A DNA stretch of 30,170 nt from a bacterium (GTDB taxonomy: Bacteria; JAJRZV01): positions 1 to 30,170 of the forward strand of contig JAJRZV010000005.1 of NCBI GenBank assembly GCA_024275095.1, in the 5' to 3' direction. Position numbers and translations under genes: made by a program. Numbering within the stretch: the first letter of the stretch is position 1; every line of letters begins with the position of its first letter. Shown one piece after another: positions 23,954-30,170 of the stretch. The notes below the pieces were generated by a model, which ran no database searches, was not told where the DNA came from, and worked only from the letters and a program-made list of their open reading frames with translations.

Positions 23954-23968
23954 GCGAGGGGATGAAAC

Positions 23969-25045
23969 ATGGATGACGGTGGTTGTTCGGGTGGATGGCC
24001 TGGAGTTATCAGAAAATACCGTAAATTTTTACCCGAACTTCCCGATGAACATGTAGTTACTCTTCTGGAAGGAAACACCCCTCTTATCCGTGCGTATAAC
24101 CTGGAAAAGGAACTGGGTGGAGATATCAGCATTTATCTCAAATACGAAGGTTTGAATCCCACGGCTTCTTTTAAAGATCGCGGGATGACCCTTGCTGTTT
24201 CCATTGCCAGGGCGAGGGGGTCTCAGGCTGTTGTCTGTGCTTCTACAGGAAACACCTCTGCATCTGCGGCGGCGTATGCTGCGCGGGCAGGCATGAAAGC
24301 GTATGTGCTGGTACCAAAGGGAAAAATTGCTCTTGGAAAATTAATTCAGGCTTTGATGCATGGTGCAAGGGTTCTCGGCATAGAAGGGAATTTTGACGAT
24401 GCACTCCGTATTGTCCGGGAAATTGCGGACAAGAGAGGCCTGACCATTGTTAACTCCATTAACCCCTTTCGTCTTGAGGGACAGAAAACAGCGGCCTTTG
24501 AAGTATGTGATGTTCTGGGGCGGGCTCCTGATTTTCACGCGTTGCCTGTCGGCAATGCAGGTAATATTTCTGCATACTGGAACGGTTACAAGGTTTACCG
24601 TGAACATGGAATAATAGAAAACCTACCGAAAATGTTAGGTTTTCAAGCAGAAGGTGCTGCCCCCATTGTCAGGGGAGAGGTTGTGGAATCTCCGGAAACA
24701 GTAGCCTCGGCCATTCGTATCGGCAACCCTGCAAACTGGGAAAAGGCTGTGAAGGCGAGGGACGAGTCGGGAGGGCTTATAGAAATTGTGACTGATAAAG
24801 AAATTTTAACCGCGTACAAGTTGCTCGCATCCAGGGAAGGGATTTTTTGTGAACCAGCGAGTGCAGCAGGGGTGGCCGGAGTGTTCAAACTTCACCGAAA
24901 GGGTTTTTTTGAAAAAGGTGCACTGGTTGTGTGTACGCTTACCGGCCACGGTCTCAAGGACCCCGATGCTCCCAATCTCGTGTGTGAACTCCCCCCAACG
25001 GTAAAAGCTGATCCTGTGGCAGTTCTTGGCGCCCTTGACGCATGA
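23969..25045 (+). CDS. thrC: Threonine synthase
   Basis: 358 residues, PLP-dependent (fold type II). It converts O-phosphohomoserine to threonine. The cofactor lysine is Lys69 in 'NPTASFKDRGM'; 'EGNTPLI', 'CASTGNTSASAAAYAARAG' and the glycine-rich phosphate loop 'LPVGNAGN' are typical. Length fits the short bacterial class. GAGGGG at 23956-23961 serves as ribosome site, 15 bases separate it from hom, and its end overlaps apgM by ATGA. No homoserine kinase gene lies in the operon, so its substrate must come from elsewhere or from the following apgM-type protein. Confidence 0.95.
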   Translation: MDDGGCSGGWPGVIRKYRKFLPELPDEHVVTLLEGNTPLIRAYNLEKELGGDISIYLKYEGLNPTASFKDRGMTLAVSIARARGSQAVVCASTGNTSASAAAYAARAGMKAYVLVPKGKIALGKLIQALMHGARVLGIEGNFDDALRIVREIADKRGLTIVNSINPFRLEGQKTAAFEVCDVLGRAPDFHALPVGNAGNISAYWNGYKVYREHGIIENLPKMLGFQAEGAAPIVRGEVVESPETVASAIRIGNPANWEKAVKARDESGGLIEIVTDKEILTAYKLLASREGIFCEPASAAGVAGVFKLHRKGFFEKGALVVCTLTGHGLKDPDAPNLVCELPPTVKADPVAVLGALDA

Positions 25046-26244
25046 GATATTGTATTATCCAGGCAGACGGCATGGCTGATGAGCCATTGCCTGAACTGGG
25101 AGGGCGCACCCCTCTTGAAGCTGCACACACTCCGTACATGAACGAGCTGGCCGCACGGGGTGTGGTTGGTACTTTCAATCCCATTCCGTCCGGTATGGAT
25201 TCGGGTTCGGATGTGGGCACCCTTTCCGTTCTGGGATATGACCCTGCAAAATACTACACTGGAAGGGCTCCGATAGAGGCAGCTGGCCTGGGCCTGCACC
25301 TGGAAAGGGACGATGTTGCATATCGTATGAATCTGGTGACTGTTGAAGGAGATGTGCTTAACGGCGTGATGAAGGATTATTCTGCGGGTCATATTTCGCC
25401 GGAGGCGGCAGCCACCATCGTGGCCGCGATAAAAGTAAATTTTGAAACTTCTGAAATTCGCTTTTTCAAAGGGCTCAGTTACCGTCATATTATGGTATGG
25501 AGGAACGGCCCTTTGAATATAACGACAACGCCTCCTCACGATATTACTGATAGGTCGACGCAGGAACACTTACCACGGGGTAATGGTGCTGAGGAGTTGT
25601 GTACACTGATGGCGGAAGTATCCTTTTTTGTCAGGGAGTTTGTGTCGAGGCATTGTCATGGTGATGTGAAGGCAAATGCTGTATGGTTCTGGGGGCAGGG
25701 CAGAGCAGCGGTTCTGCCACCTGTCTCCCGGGTTTTCGGCGGTCGTGGAGCCATTATTGCTGCCGTGGATCTGGTCAAAGGAATAGGCGCTCTGGCAGGC
25801 ATGGATCACGTGAAAGTGCGGGGAGCTACCGGTGACGTGGATACCAACTATTCAGGTAAGGGTAAGGCTGCTGTTGAGGTGCTTGAGGGTGGATATACCC
25901 TTTGTATGGTTCACGTAGAAGCTCCGGATGAGGCTGGTCACAGGGGAGATCCATACCTCAAAAAAGAAACCATCGAGCTGATCGATGCTGAAGTTGTAGC
26001 TCCTGTGCTCAGACTTGCACACGAAAAAAAGGATATCGTTGTGCTTGTTACCTGTGACCACAGAACTCCGTGCAGGATTCGTACACATGCAACAGGTGAT
26101 GTTCCGTTTGTGCTTTATCATCCGGCTCGGAGAATTTCAGCTCAAACCTCCATAAATTTTTGTGAAAAGAGCTGCCGGAAAGGCGTTCATTTTTCAAGTG
26201 GTGAAGAACTCATCAATTATGTGATCGACAGAAAGGTGAGGTGA
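25042..26244 (+). CDS. apgM: ApgM-type alkaline-phosphatase superfamily protein (phosphoglycerate mutase or ThrB replacement)
   Basis: 400 residues of the archaeal-type cofactor-independent phosphoglycerate mutase family. Metal and phosphate residues are visible: Asp9 in 'QADGMAD', nucleophile Ser56 in 'DSGSDVG', then 'HVEAPDEAGHRGD' and 'VTCDHRTPCRIRTHATGDVP'. The family normally swaps the phosphate between 3- and 2-phosphoglycerate. Its coupling to thrC by ATGA, in an operon with hom but without thrB, fits the comparative-genomics proposal that some ApgM homologues supply phosphohomoserine. Which activity this copy has cannot be settled from sequence. Confidence 0.88.
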   Translation: MRYCIIQADGMADEPLPELGGRTPLEAAHTPYMNELAARGVVGTFNPIPSGMDSGSDVGTLSVLGYDPAKYYTGRAPIEAAGLGLHLERDDVAYRMNLVTVEGDVLNGVMKDYSAGHISPEAAATIVAAIKVNFETSEIRFFKGLSYRHIMVWRNGPLNITTTPPHDITDRSTQEHLPRGNGAEELCTLMAEVSFFVREFVSRHCHGDVKANAVWFWGQGRAAVLPPVSRVFGGRGAIIAAVDLVKGIGALAGMDHVKVRGATGDVDTNYSGKGKAAVEVLEGGYTLCMVHVEAPDEAGHRGDPYLKKETIELIDAEVVAPVLRLAHEKKDIVVLVTCDHRTPCRIRTHATGDVPFVLYHPARRISAQTSINFCEKSCRKGVHFSSGEELINYVIDRKVR

Positions 26245-26247
26245 ATC

Positions 26248-26877
26248 TTGTCTCTTATGGTAAAGATATGCGGCATAACCCGATCCGAGGATGCACGTTT
26301 TGCTGTGGAGGTGGGTGCTGACGTGGTTGGAATTGTTTTTTATCCAGGGAGCCCGAGGTACGTGAAGACGAGTGATGCCGTAAATATCGTTGCAGCAGCA
26401 CATGATGCTGGTGGAAAGGTTGCGGGTGTTTTTGTGAATGAAAAACCACGAGATGTTGACTACATGTGTCGGAAATTAAAGCTTGACCTCGTTCAACTGC
26501 ACGGGCACGAAAGTCCTGTAGATTATAAAAATTTAGGAGTACCGATTATCAAAGCAATCCACGTAAAAGAGGCTCTACCGATCGATCGGATCGAGGAATG
26601 GACAGGAAAGGCATTTCTTTTCTTGTTCGAAGGTGCATCCTCGACATACGGCGGTGCAGGTGCATCGTTTGATTTTACAATGCTCAGCAGCCTAAGACTC
26701 TCAACACCCTTTCTCATCGCTGGTGGACTAACCCCGGCGAATGTGGGCGATGTGGTGAGGGCGGTGAGACCGTATGGTGTCGATGTATCATCAGGTGTAG
26801 AGAGCGGTAACCCTGGTGTAAAAGACCACGAAAAAATAAAATCTTTCATCCTGCATGCGAGGGGAGCTCTTGATTAA
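26248..26877 (+). CDS. trpF: Phosphoribosylanthranilate isomerase
   Basis: 209 residues, TIM barrel, third step of tryptophan synthesis from anthranilate. Start TTG 26248 has AGGTGAG upstream; the in-frame ATG 26257 is an alternative. Motifs: 'VKICGITR' with catalytic Cys8, 'VQLHGHE', 'GGAGASFDF', 'IAGGLTPANV' and 'VDVSSGVES'. Odd point: the general acid usually written as L-L-D is 'LFE' here, so Asp is replaced by Glu128. No other trp gene is in the window, although separation of trpF from the rest is common. It lies three bases after apgM and overlaps nusB. Confidence 0.93.
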   Translation: MSLMVKICGITRSEDARFAVEVGADVVGIVFYPGSPRYVKTSDAVNIVAAAHDAGGKVAGVFVNEKPRDVDYMCRKLKLDLVQLHGHESPVDYKNLGVPIIKAIHVKEALPIDRIEEWTGKAFLFLFEGASSTYGGAGASFDFTMLSSLRLSTPFLIAGGLTPANVGDVVRAVRPYGVDVSSGVESGNPGVKDHEKIKSFILHARGALD

Positions 26878-27301
26878 ATCCAGCAGACGCAAACTACGAG
26901 AGCTTGCTTTTAAAATGCTCTATCGCATGGAAATGACAGGCGAACTTATTCAGTCTATTATGCGTGACCTTGAAGAGGAAATAAGGAGTGTTCCAGATGC
27001 AGAGGCGGTATATGCAAAAAAGGTAATTAAAGGAGTATACGAGAAAAAAAACGAGCTTGACGAAATGATCAATAGGTGTCTTATACGATGGAGACCTGAA
27101 AGGGTCAATCTTATCGAAAGGTGCATATTGCGGCTGGCAGCGTATGAAATTAAGTACATGCCGGATATTTCACCGGCTGTAGCTATTAACGAAGCTGTGG
27201 AACTGGCCAAAAGATACGGAGATGAAAAATCTCCTATTTTCGTAAACGGTGTCCTCGATGCAGTGCGGAAGGAACTTGGGTGCGAGGAAGAAAGAAAATG
27301 A
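26870..27301 (+). CDS. nusB: Transcription antitermination factor NusB
   Basis: 143 residues from TTG 26870 (the alternative ATG 26855 gives 148). The N-terminus 'SRRKLRELAFKMLYRMEM' and C-terminal blocks 'RWRPERVNLIERCILRLAAY', 'PAVAINEAVELAKRYGDEKS' and 'FVNGVLDAVRKEL' are diagnostic of NusB, an all-helical RNA-binding protein acting with NusE/S10 on boxA in rRNA antitermination. Start choice is uncertain: the AGGGGAG at 26860-26866 is only three bases from the TTG. Translation is coupled to trpF on one side and to the next ORF by ATGA on the other. Confidence 0.92.
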   Translation: MIKSSRRKLRELAFKMLYRMEMTGELIQSIMRDLEEEIRSVPDAEAVYAKKVIKGVYEKKNELDEMINRCLIRWRPERVNLIERCILRLAAYEIKYMPDISPAVAINEAVELAKRYGDEKSPIFVNGVLDAVRKELGCEEERK

Positions 27302-27666
27302 CCGAGTTTCCTGAACAGAAGCGATGTGCATGTGTGATTATGCCAGTGGATAAAAGTGGAATCCCTGTTGGCTCTCATGCACGCCGTCTTGATTGGGCCA
27401 GTGGCTTTTCCATTTCTTCATGTCTTAAGTCTTCTAAAAAATGGACGGTGACCATGGTTGCACTTGGAAAGGGCACTGCTGCACCTCGAATTGTATGTCT
27501 TTGTACGGATGAAGGTGACTACATGCAAAAGGCTGCAGAGGTTATATCAATGCTCAACATATCGCCGGTTGTTGTCATTCTCCCTCCTGGAGTCTCTGAC
27601 CAGGAAAGTGATCAAATGCCTCCTGATATCAATAACATCGAGGTTATCTTCCTGCATCAGGTGTAA
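27298..27666 (+). CDS. Small protein of unknown function
   Basis: 122 residues starting with an ATGA overlap on nusB, so it is probably translated with it. I do not recognise the family. It has two cysteine clusters ('CACV' near residue 10 and 'CLC' near residue 68) and alternating beta/alpha segments ('PRIVCLCTDEGDYMQKAAEV', 'ISPVVVILPPG', 'IEVIFLHQV') suggesting a small Rossmann-like or ferredoxin-like domain. No signal peptide or transmembrane helix. Last gene of the threonine-nusB operon. Confidence 0.65.
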   Translation: MTEFPEQKRCACVIMPVDKSGIPVGSHARRLDWASGFSISSCLKSSKKWTVTMVALGKGTAAPRIVCLCTDEGDYMQKAAEVISMLNISPVVVILPPGVSDQESDQMPPDINNIEVIFLHQV

Positions 27667-27749
27667 CTTTCCTGTTTTGCAGTGATATAAATTGCACCCC
27701 GGTGACTTCCATGATATTTTTATATTTTACTTTTATCTAATAGTAGCTG

Positions 27750-28926
27750 ATGAGACGCAGACAGATCACCGCCGTTTTAACCGTACTGTTGGGAACTTTT
27801 TTCTCACCGGGATTTCCGCCGGGGTGTTATATCTTTACTTTAGTCAGAATATTGAACGCTACTGCTGGAGCCGGCCCCATATACAGAAACTGGTCTCTCC
27901 TGCCGAGAAACCACTCGCAGAAGAACATCTCAAAATTCCTTTTTCGGAAGATGGTTCCTATCTTACCAAAACGCTATCCCTGATTTTTGGAGGGAGTGCA
28001 AATGCTGATACTCTGAAACCTGAAGAGCGGGTGATTGAGATTCTCAAATATGTCTCCAGTGTTATTCGACCCGGGAAGCCAGGCGGCAGTGGTACAGATG
28101 CTCTTAAAAACCGCCTGGGCGCATGTGACAGCATGGCCAAAGCACTGATAGCACTGGTACGCAAAAGCGGCATACCTGCCCGGTTTGTCACAATGGCCAA
28201 TTTGAAGGTAATGGGGTCCCATACGGGGGTAGAAGTATTTTATGAAAATAACTGGCATTTTTTGACCCAACCTTCGGAGTATTCTTCTATTCCAGAAAAA
28301 CATACGATGGTAAAGGATACATACCTTCATTCCAACAGATACTTGAACGTCCCGAAGCATACTACATGTTTAAAGTAGTTGACCAACCGTGGCAGGGCAC
28401 GTATACCCGCAAAGCGAGACAATTTCCTGTGACACCCGTGGAGAGTGAGTACCTTAAAGACAGGTACAAAGTCGGACTCCCTGAAATGTACATGTTGAAT
28501 GTTCGGGCAGCTTTTCCGGTGAGAGAGGGTTGGCATATGATAGCCTCATTTCCAGTGGTGGTGGATTTGCGAGATTCTGAAAGTGTTCAGCTCGGGCAAA
28601 TAGATGGCTCCAGTGCTGAGTTGGTTACATTCAAACAGAGATTTACCGGTAATGGTCGCCTTTCAACCAATGCCTTTCACACGTGGTTTGTTCACCTGCC
28701 GTCCTCTCCGGTTAATCTCCTCGTGGAATACATAAGCACCCGCAAAAATGCTTCGTCACTGAACCTTGTCCCTTTGATAGGGGTGAGGCTTACACGAGCA
28801 GAGAAAGAGAAAAACATTCAGCGTTTCTTTCTGAGTGCTGGAGAACAGGAAATCGTTTTTGCCGTGTTCAGTCCCGGGGTACCGTGGCCTGTGGATTCCC
28901 TGAAAATTTCTATCATTTTTCCATGA
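27750..28926 (+). pseudogene. Transglutaminase-like membrane-anchored protein with two frameshifts
   Basis: Three frames join into one plausible protein of about 392 residues. From ATG 27750 a signal anchor begins ('MRRRQITAVLTVLLG'). At the T6 run 27797-27802 the hydrophobic segment continues in the -1 frame ('FFLTGISAGVLYLYFSQ'). This carries a transglutaminase-like core with Cys in 'LGACDSMAKAL', 'RKSGIPARFVTM' and His in 'SHTGVEVFYENNWHF'; the usual Asp appears as Thr ('FLTQP'). At the A5 run 28296-28300 it shifts -1 again, reading 'EKTYDGKGYIPSFQQILERP' into the C-terminal beta-rich part. Adding one base at each run makes 1179 bases, exactly 393 codons. Could be decay, sequencing indels or, at T-TTT-TTC, recoding. 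Unshifted pieces: TTG 27692-28378 and ATG 28366-28926. Confidence 0.65.
28366..28926 (+). CDS. C-terminal part of the frameshifted transglutaminase-like gene
   Basis: This open frame (186 residues) would be called alone, but coding-like sequence in the same frame continues upstream of the ATG ('IPSFQQILERPEAYY'), and no ribosome site precedes it, so it is most likely the C-terminal domain of the broken gene. Beta-rich; no catalytic motif is recognised. Confidence 0.5.
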   Translation: MFKVVDQPWQGTYTRKARQFPVTPVESEYLKDRYKVGLPEMYMLNVRAAFPVREGWHMIASFPVVVDLRDSESVQLGQIDGSSAELVTFKQRFTGNGRLSTNAFHTWFVHLPSSPVNLLVEYISTRKNASSLNLVPLIGVRLTRAEKEKNIQRFFLSAGEQEIVFAVFSPGVPWPVDSLKISIIFP

Positions 28927-29011
28927 ACTGTATATCATCACCTTATTACGGTGACGGTAGCGGGACAGAAATTAAAGAAAAAAGACTTTTCATTATACAG
29001 CTTGTCCAGTT

Positions 29012-29017
29012 TAAAAT
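29012..29017 (+). promoter_or_regulatory. -10-like element placing the start of transcription at the def ATG
   Basis: TAAAAT (29012-29017) ends seven bases before the A of ATG 29024, the same geometry as at moxR. The -35 is poor (TTCATT at 28989-28994) and no ribosome site exists before the ATG. Confidence 0.35.
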
Positions 29018-29023
29018 TCTTAT

Positions 29024-29518
29024 ATGGCGATTCTGAACATTAAAGTATTTCCCGATCCTGTTTTAAGGAAGGAAGCCGCTGGTGTAGATGTATTTGACGA
29101 AGAGCTGAAAGAGCTCGTTGAGGATATGAAAGAAACTATGTACGCTCGTTCTGGTATAGGCCTGGCTGCCCCGCAGGTAGGTGTACTTAAACGGGTGATT
29201 GTCGTTGATGTAGAGCAGGTGGATGGGGAACCCTCTCCCATTGTGCTCGTAAATCCCGAAATACAGGAAGCAAAAGGCTGGATTGAGCTGGAAGAGGGGT
29301 GTTTGAGTGTGCCGGGTATCCGGGAGAAGGTGAAAAGGCGCCGTTTTGTGCACGTGAAAGCGTGGACAGAACATGGAGAGCCCGTTGAGATAAAAGGAGA
29401 GGGTCTTCTCGCGGTGGTCCTCCAGCATGAGATAGACCACCTTGATGGTATTCTTTTTATAGATCGCCTTTCTCCTGCCAAAAAGAAACTTGTCAAAGCT
29501 GTGCTGACACAGGGCTGA
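29024..29518 (+). CDS. def: Peptide deformylase
   Basis: 164 residues, normal length. It removes the formyl group from the initiator methionine of new proteins, using a bound metal (usually iron). All three motifs are intact: 'GIGLAAPQ' (44-51), 'EGCLS' with metal ligand Cys93, and 'HEIDH' (135-139) with the two His ligands and catalytic Glu136. The ATG lacks a Shine-Dalgarno and may be on a leaderless message. It stands alone between the broken transglutaminase-like gene and the ZapB-like gene, rather than beside fmt as in many genomes. Confidence 0.97.
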   Translation: MAILNIKVFPDPVLRKEAAGVDVFDEELKELVEDMKETMYARSGIGLAAPQVGVLKRVIVVDVEQVDGEPSPIVLVNPEIQEAKGWIELEEGCLSVPGIREKVKRRRFVHVKAWTEHGEPVEIKGEGLLAVVLQHEIDHLDGILFIDRLSPAKKKLVKAVLTQG

Positions 29519-29618
29519 ACGGTAAAAAACACTCCTGAAGTCAAGTAATAGCAAATCTTTTTTAAGAGATTGGGTCAACAAGCTTTTGTAATCTGTTAAT
29601 CTTTCAAGTTTTTCTACC

Positions 29619-29647
29619 TTGACATCCGGTTTTTTACCTGGGACAAT
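29619..29647 (+). promoter_or_regulatory. Promoter of the zapB-like/zapA pair, nearly leaderless
   Basis: Perfect TTGACA (29619-29624), exactly 17 bases, GACAAT (29642-29647). Transcription would begin near 29654, one base before the ATG at 29655. Confidence 0.55.
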
Positions 29648-29654
29648 TAACAAA

Positions 29655-29885
29655 ATGAGTATTGAAAAGAAAATAGCCCGGCTTGAAGAGGTGTCTCAGC
29701 AGGTCCTGCACTTTATACGCGAGTTAAAAGAAAGGGAAAGCCGGTTGCTTCAACGAGTGCAGGCACTCGAAGAAATAATGAAGCAGGATGTAAAAGTTCA
29801 GAAGGAAGTGCTGCAGATATTGAAAGAAATTGTCACAGAGGTCAAGGACCTGGAAGATGAACTCAACGGAAGAAAAAAGAGTTAA
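29655..29885 (+). CDS. Small coiled-coil protein, ZapB-like
   Basis: 76 residues from ATG 29655; the in-frame codon at 29619 lies within the -35 box, so it is rejected. Almost the whole chain is a charged coiled coil ('IARLEEVSQQVLHFIREL', 'SRLLQRVQALEEIM', 'ILKEIVTEVKDLEDEL'). Length, coiled coil and position immediately before zapA, overlapping it by 29 bases, suggest a ZapB-type partner that bundles ZapA/FtsZ at the division site. Coiled coils give weak homology, so the name is inferred from context. Confidence 0.8.
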   Translation: MSIEKKIARLEEVSQQVLHFIRELKERESRLLQRVQALEEIMKQDVKVQKEVLQILKEIVTEVKDLEDELNGRKKS

Positions 29886-30170
29886 ACAGGTCAAAATTCT
29901 CGGTCAGGAACTCAGGGTTGCTACTGATCTGGATGATGAAGGTTTTGAATATATCACTTCTCTCGTGGGCGAGATAGCCCAGCGGATAAAGGGAAAGTTC
30001 CCGGACGCACGCGTTGTGGAAGTAATGATTCTTGCAGCCCTTGAAATAGCGGAAAGGCTTTACAGGCTGCAACGTGGCGATTCTCAGGATGAAAAAGGGT
30101 CCATTGACATGCGCCTGGAGAGGATAATAGAATGCTTAGACAGGGAAATAAAAAATGGACAGGAAAGGGA
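29857..30170 (+). CDS. zapA: Cell division protein ZapA, 3' end outside window
   Basis: The ATG at 29857 opens a frame that runs to the window end without a stop (104 full codons). The ZapA domain is clear: 'VKILGQELRVATDLDDEGFE' followed by a domain with 'EVMILAALEIAERLYRLQRG', then the start of the C-terminal coiled coil ('MRLERIIECLDREIK'). ZapA binds FtsZ and promotes bundling in the Z ring. It overlaps the ZapB-like gene by 29 bases, so the two are co-translated. In many bacteria 6S RNA or rny follows zapA; that would lie past the window. Confidence 0.88.
   Translation, partial: MNSTEEKRVKQVKILGQELRVATDLDDEGFEYITSLVGEIAQRIKGKFPDARVVEVMILAALEIAERLYRLQRGDSQDEKGSIDMRLERIIECLDREIKNGQER

Noticed and set aside
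24892-25569. Minus-strand open frame opposite thrC/apgM
   Set aside because: It is a shadow of two well-identified enzymes and resembles no family.
27692-27749. TTG start for the transglutaminase-like frame
   Set aside because: The segment from 27692 to about 27796 reads poorly as protein, while the ATG at 27750 in another frame gives a good signal anchor that joins the hydrophobic stretch after the T6 run.
28938-28954. TCACC/GGTGA hairpin before def
   Set aside because: A five-pair stem without a T-tract; probably chance.
1-30170. CRISPR arrays, tRNA/rRNA genes, insertion sequences, phage genes
   Set aside because: No regularly spaced repeats, no cloverleaf or rRNA signatures and no transposase, integrase or phage structural motifs were seen on either strand.

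Overview
The window looks like chromosomal DNA from a Gram-negative bacterium of moderate G+C. Supporting signs are several lipobox lipoproteins and signal peptides, a ZapA-type division gene, a Fur regulator, and a eukaryote-like Ser/Thr kinase with FHA and PEGA partners. The style (kinase with HRDVSPQN loop, PKD/Ig lipoproteins, FG-GAP secreted protein, hom-thrC-apgM operon) is reminiscent of Deltaproteobacteria/Desulfobacterota or a related candidate lineage. That placement is inference; no rRNA or tRNA gene is present to settle it. Start codons are mixed: ATG, GTG and TTG, many of them inside NTGA stop/start overlaps.

Region 1 (1-8486, + strand) is one tightly coupled cluster. It encodes an Ig/PKD-like protein (5' end outside the window), three lipoproteins (propeller-like, PKD with a Cys-rich C-terminus, and TPR-like), a single-pass helical protein, an FHA-TM-helical repeat protein, a kinase-TM-PEGA protein and a secreted beta-rich protein. 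The layout suggests a trans-envelope complex: phospho-signalling in the cytoplasm, TPR/PEGA domains in the periplasm and Ig/PKD lipoproteins at the surface. Just after it (about 8488-8646) lies a short stretch that reads like the C-terminus of a type IV pilin.

Region 2 (8683-12104) is visibly more A+T-rich. It holds a large secreted FG-GAP/Ig/beta-solenoid protein on the minus strand and a zinc-ribbon SAM methyltransferase on the plus strand. Each has its own good sigma70-like promoter.

Region 3 (12176-19306) holds fur (minus), then a moxR-DUF58-TgpA operon, a P1/DmpA-family self-processing peptidase coupled to a HEAT-repeat protein, and a small secreted protein.

Region 4 (19377-22514, minus) is a 1045-residue fusion of an endonuclease Q (TIGR00375/PHP) module to a complete UvrD/Rep-type helicase, probably a one-protein system for deaminated DNA.

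Region 5 (22655-27666) is an operon: hom, thrC, an apgM-type protein in the place of homoserine kinase, trpF (catalytic Asp replaced by Glu), nusB and an unknown ORF. It is followed by a transglutaminase-like gene broken by two one-base frameshifts at homopolymers (27750-28926), then peptide deformylase, a ZapB-like coiled-coil protein and zapA, which runs off the end. Several operon-head genes (fur, moxR, def, zapB-like) have a -10-like hexamer placed so that transcription would begin at or within two bases of the start codon, suggesting leaderless mRNAs.
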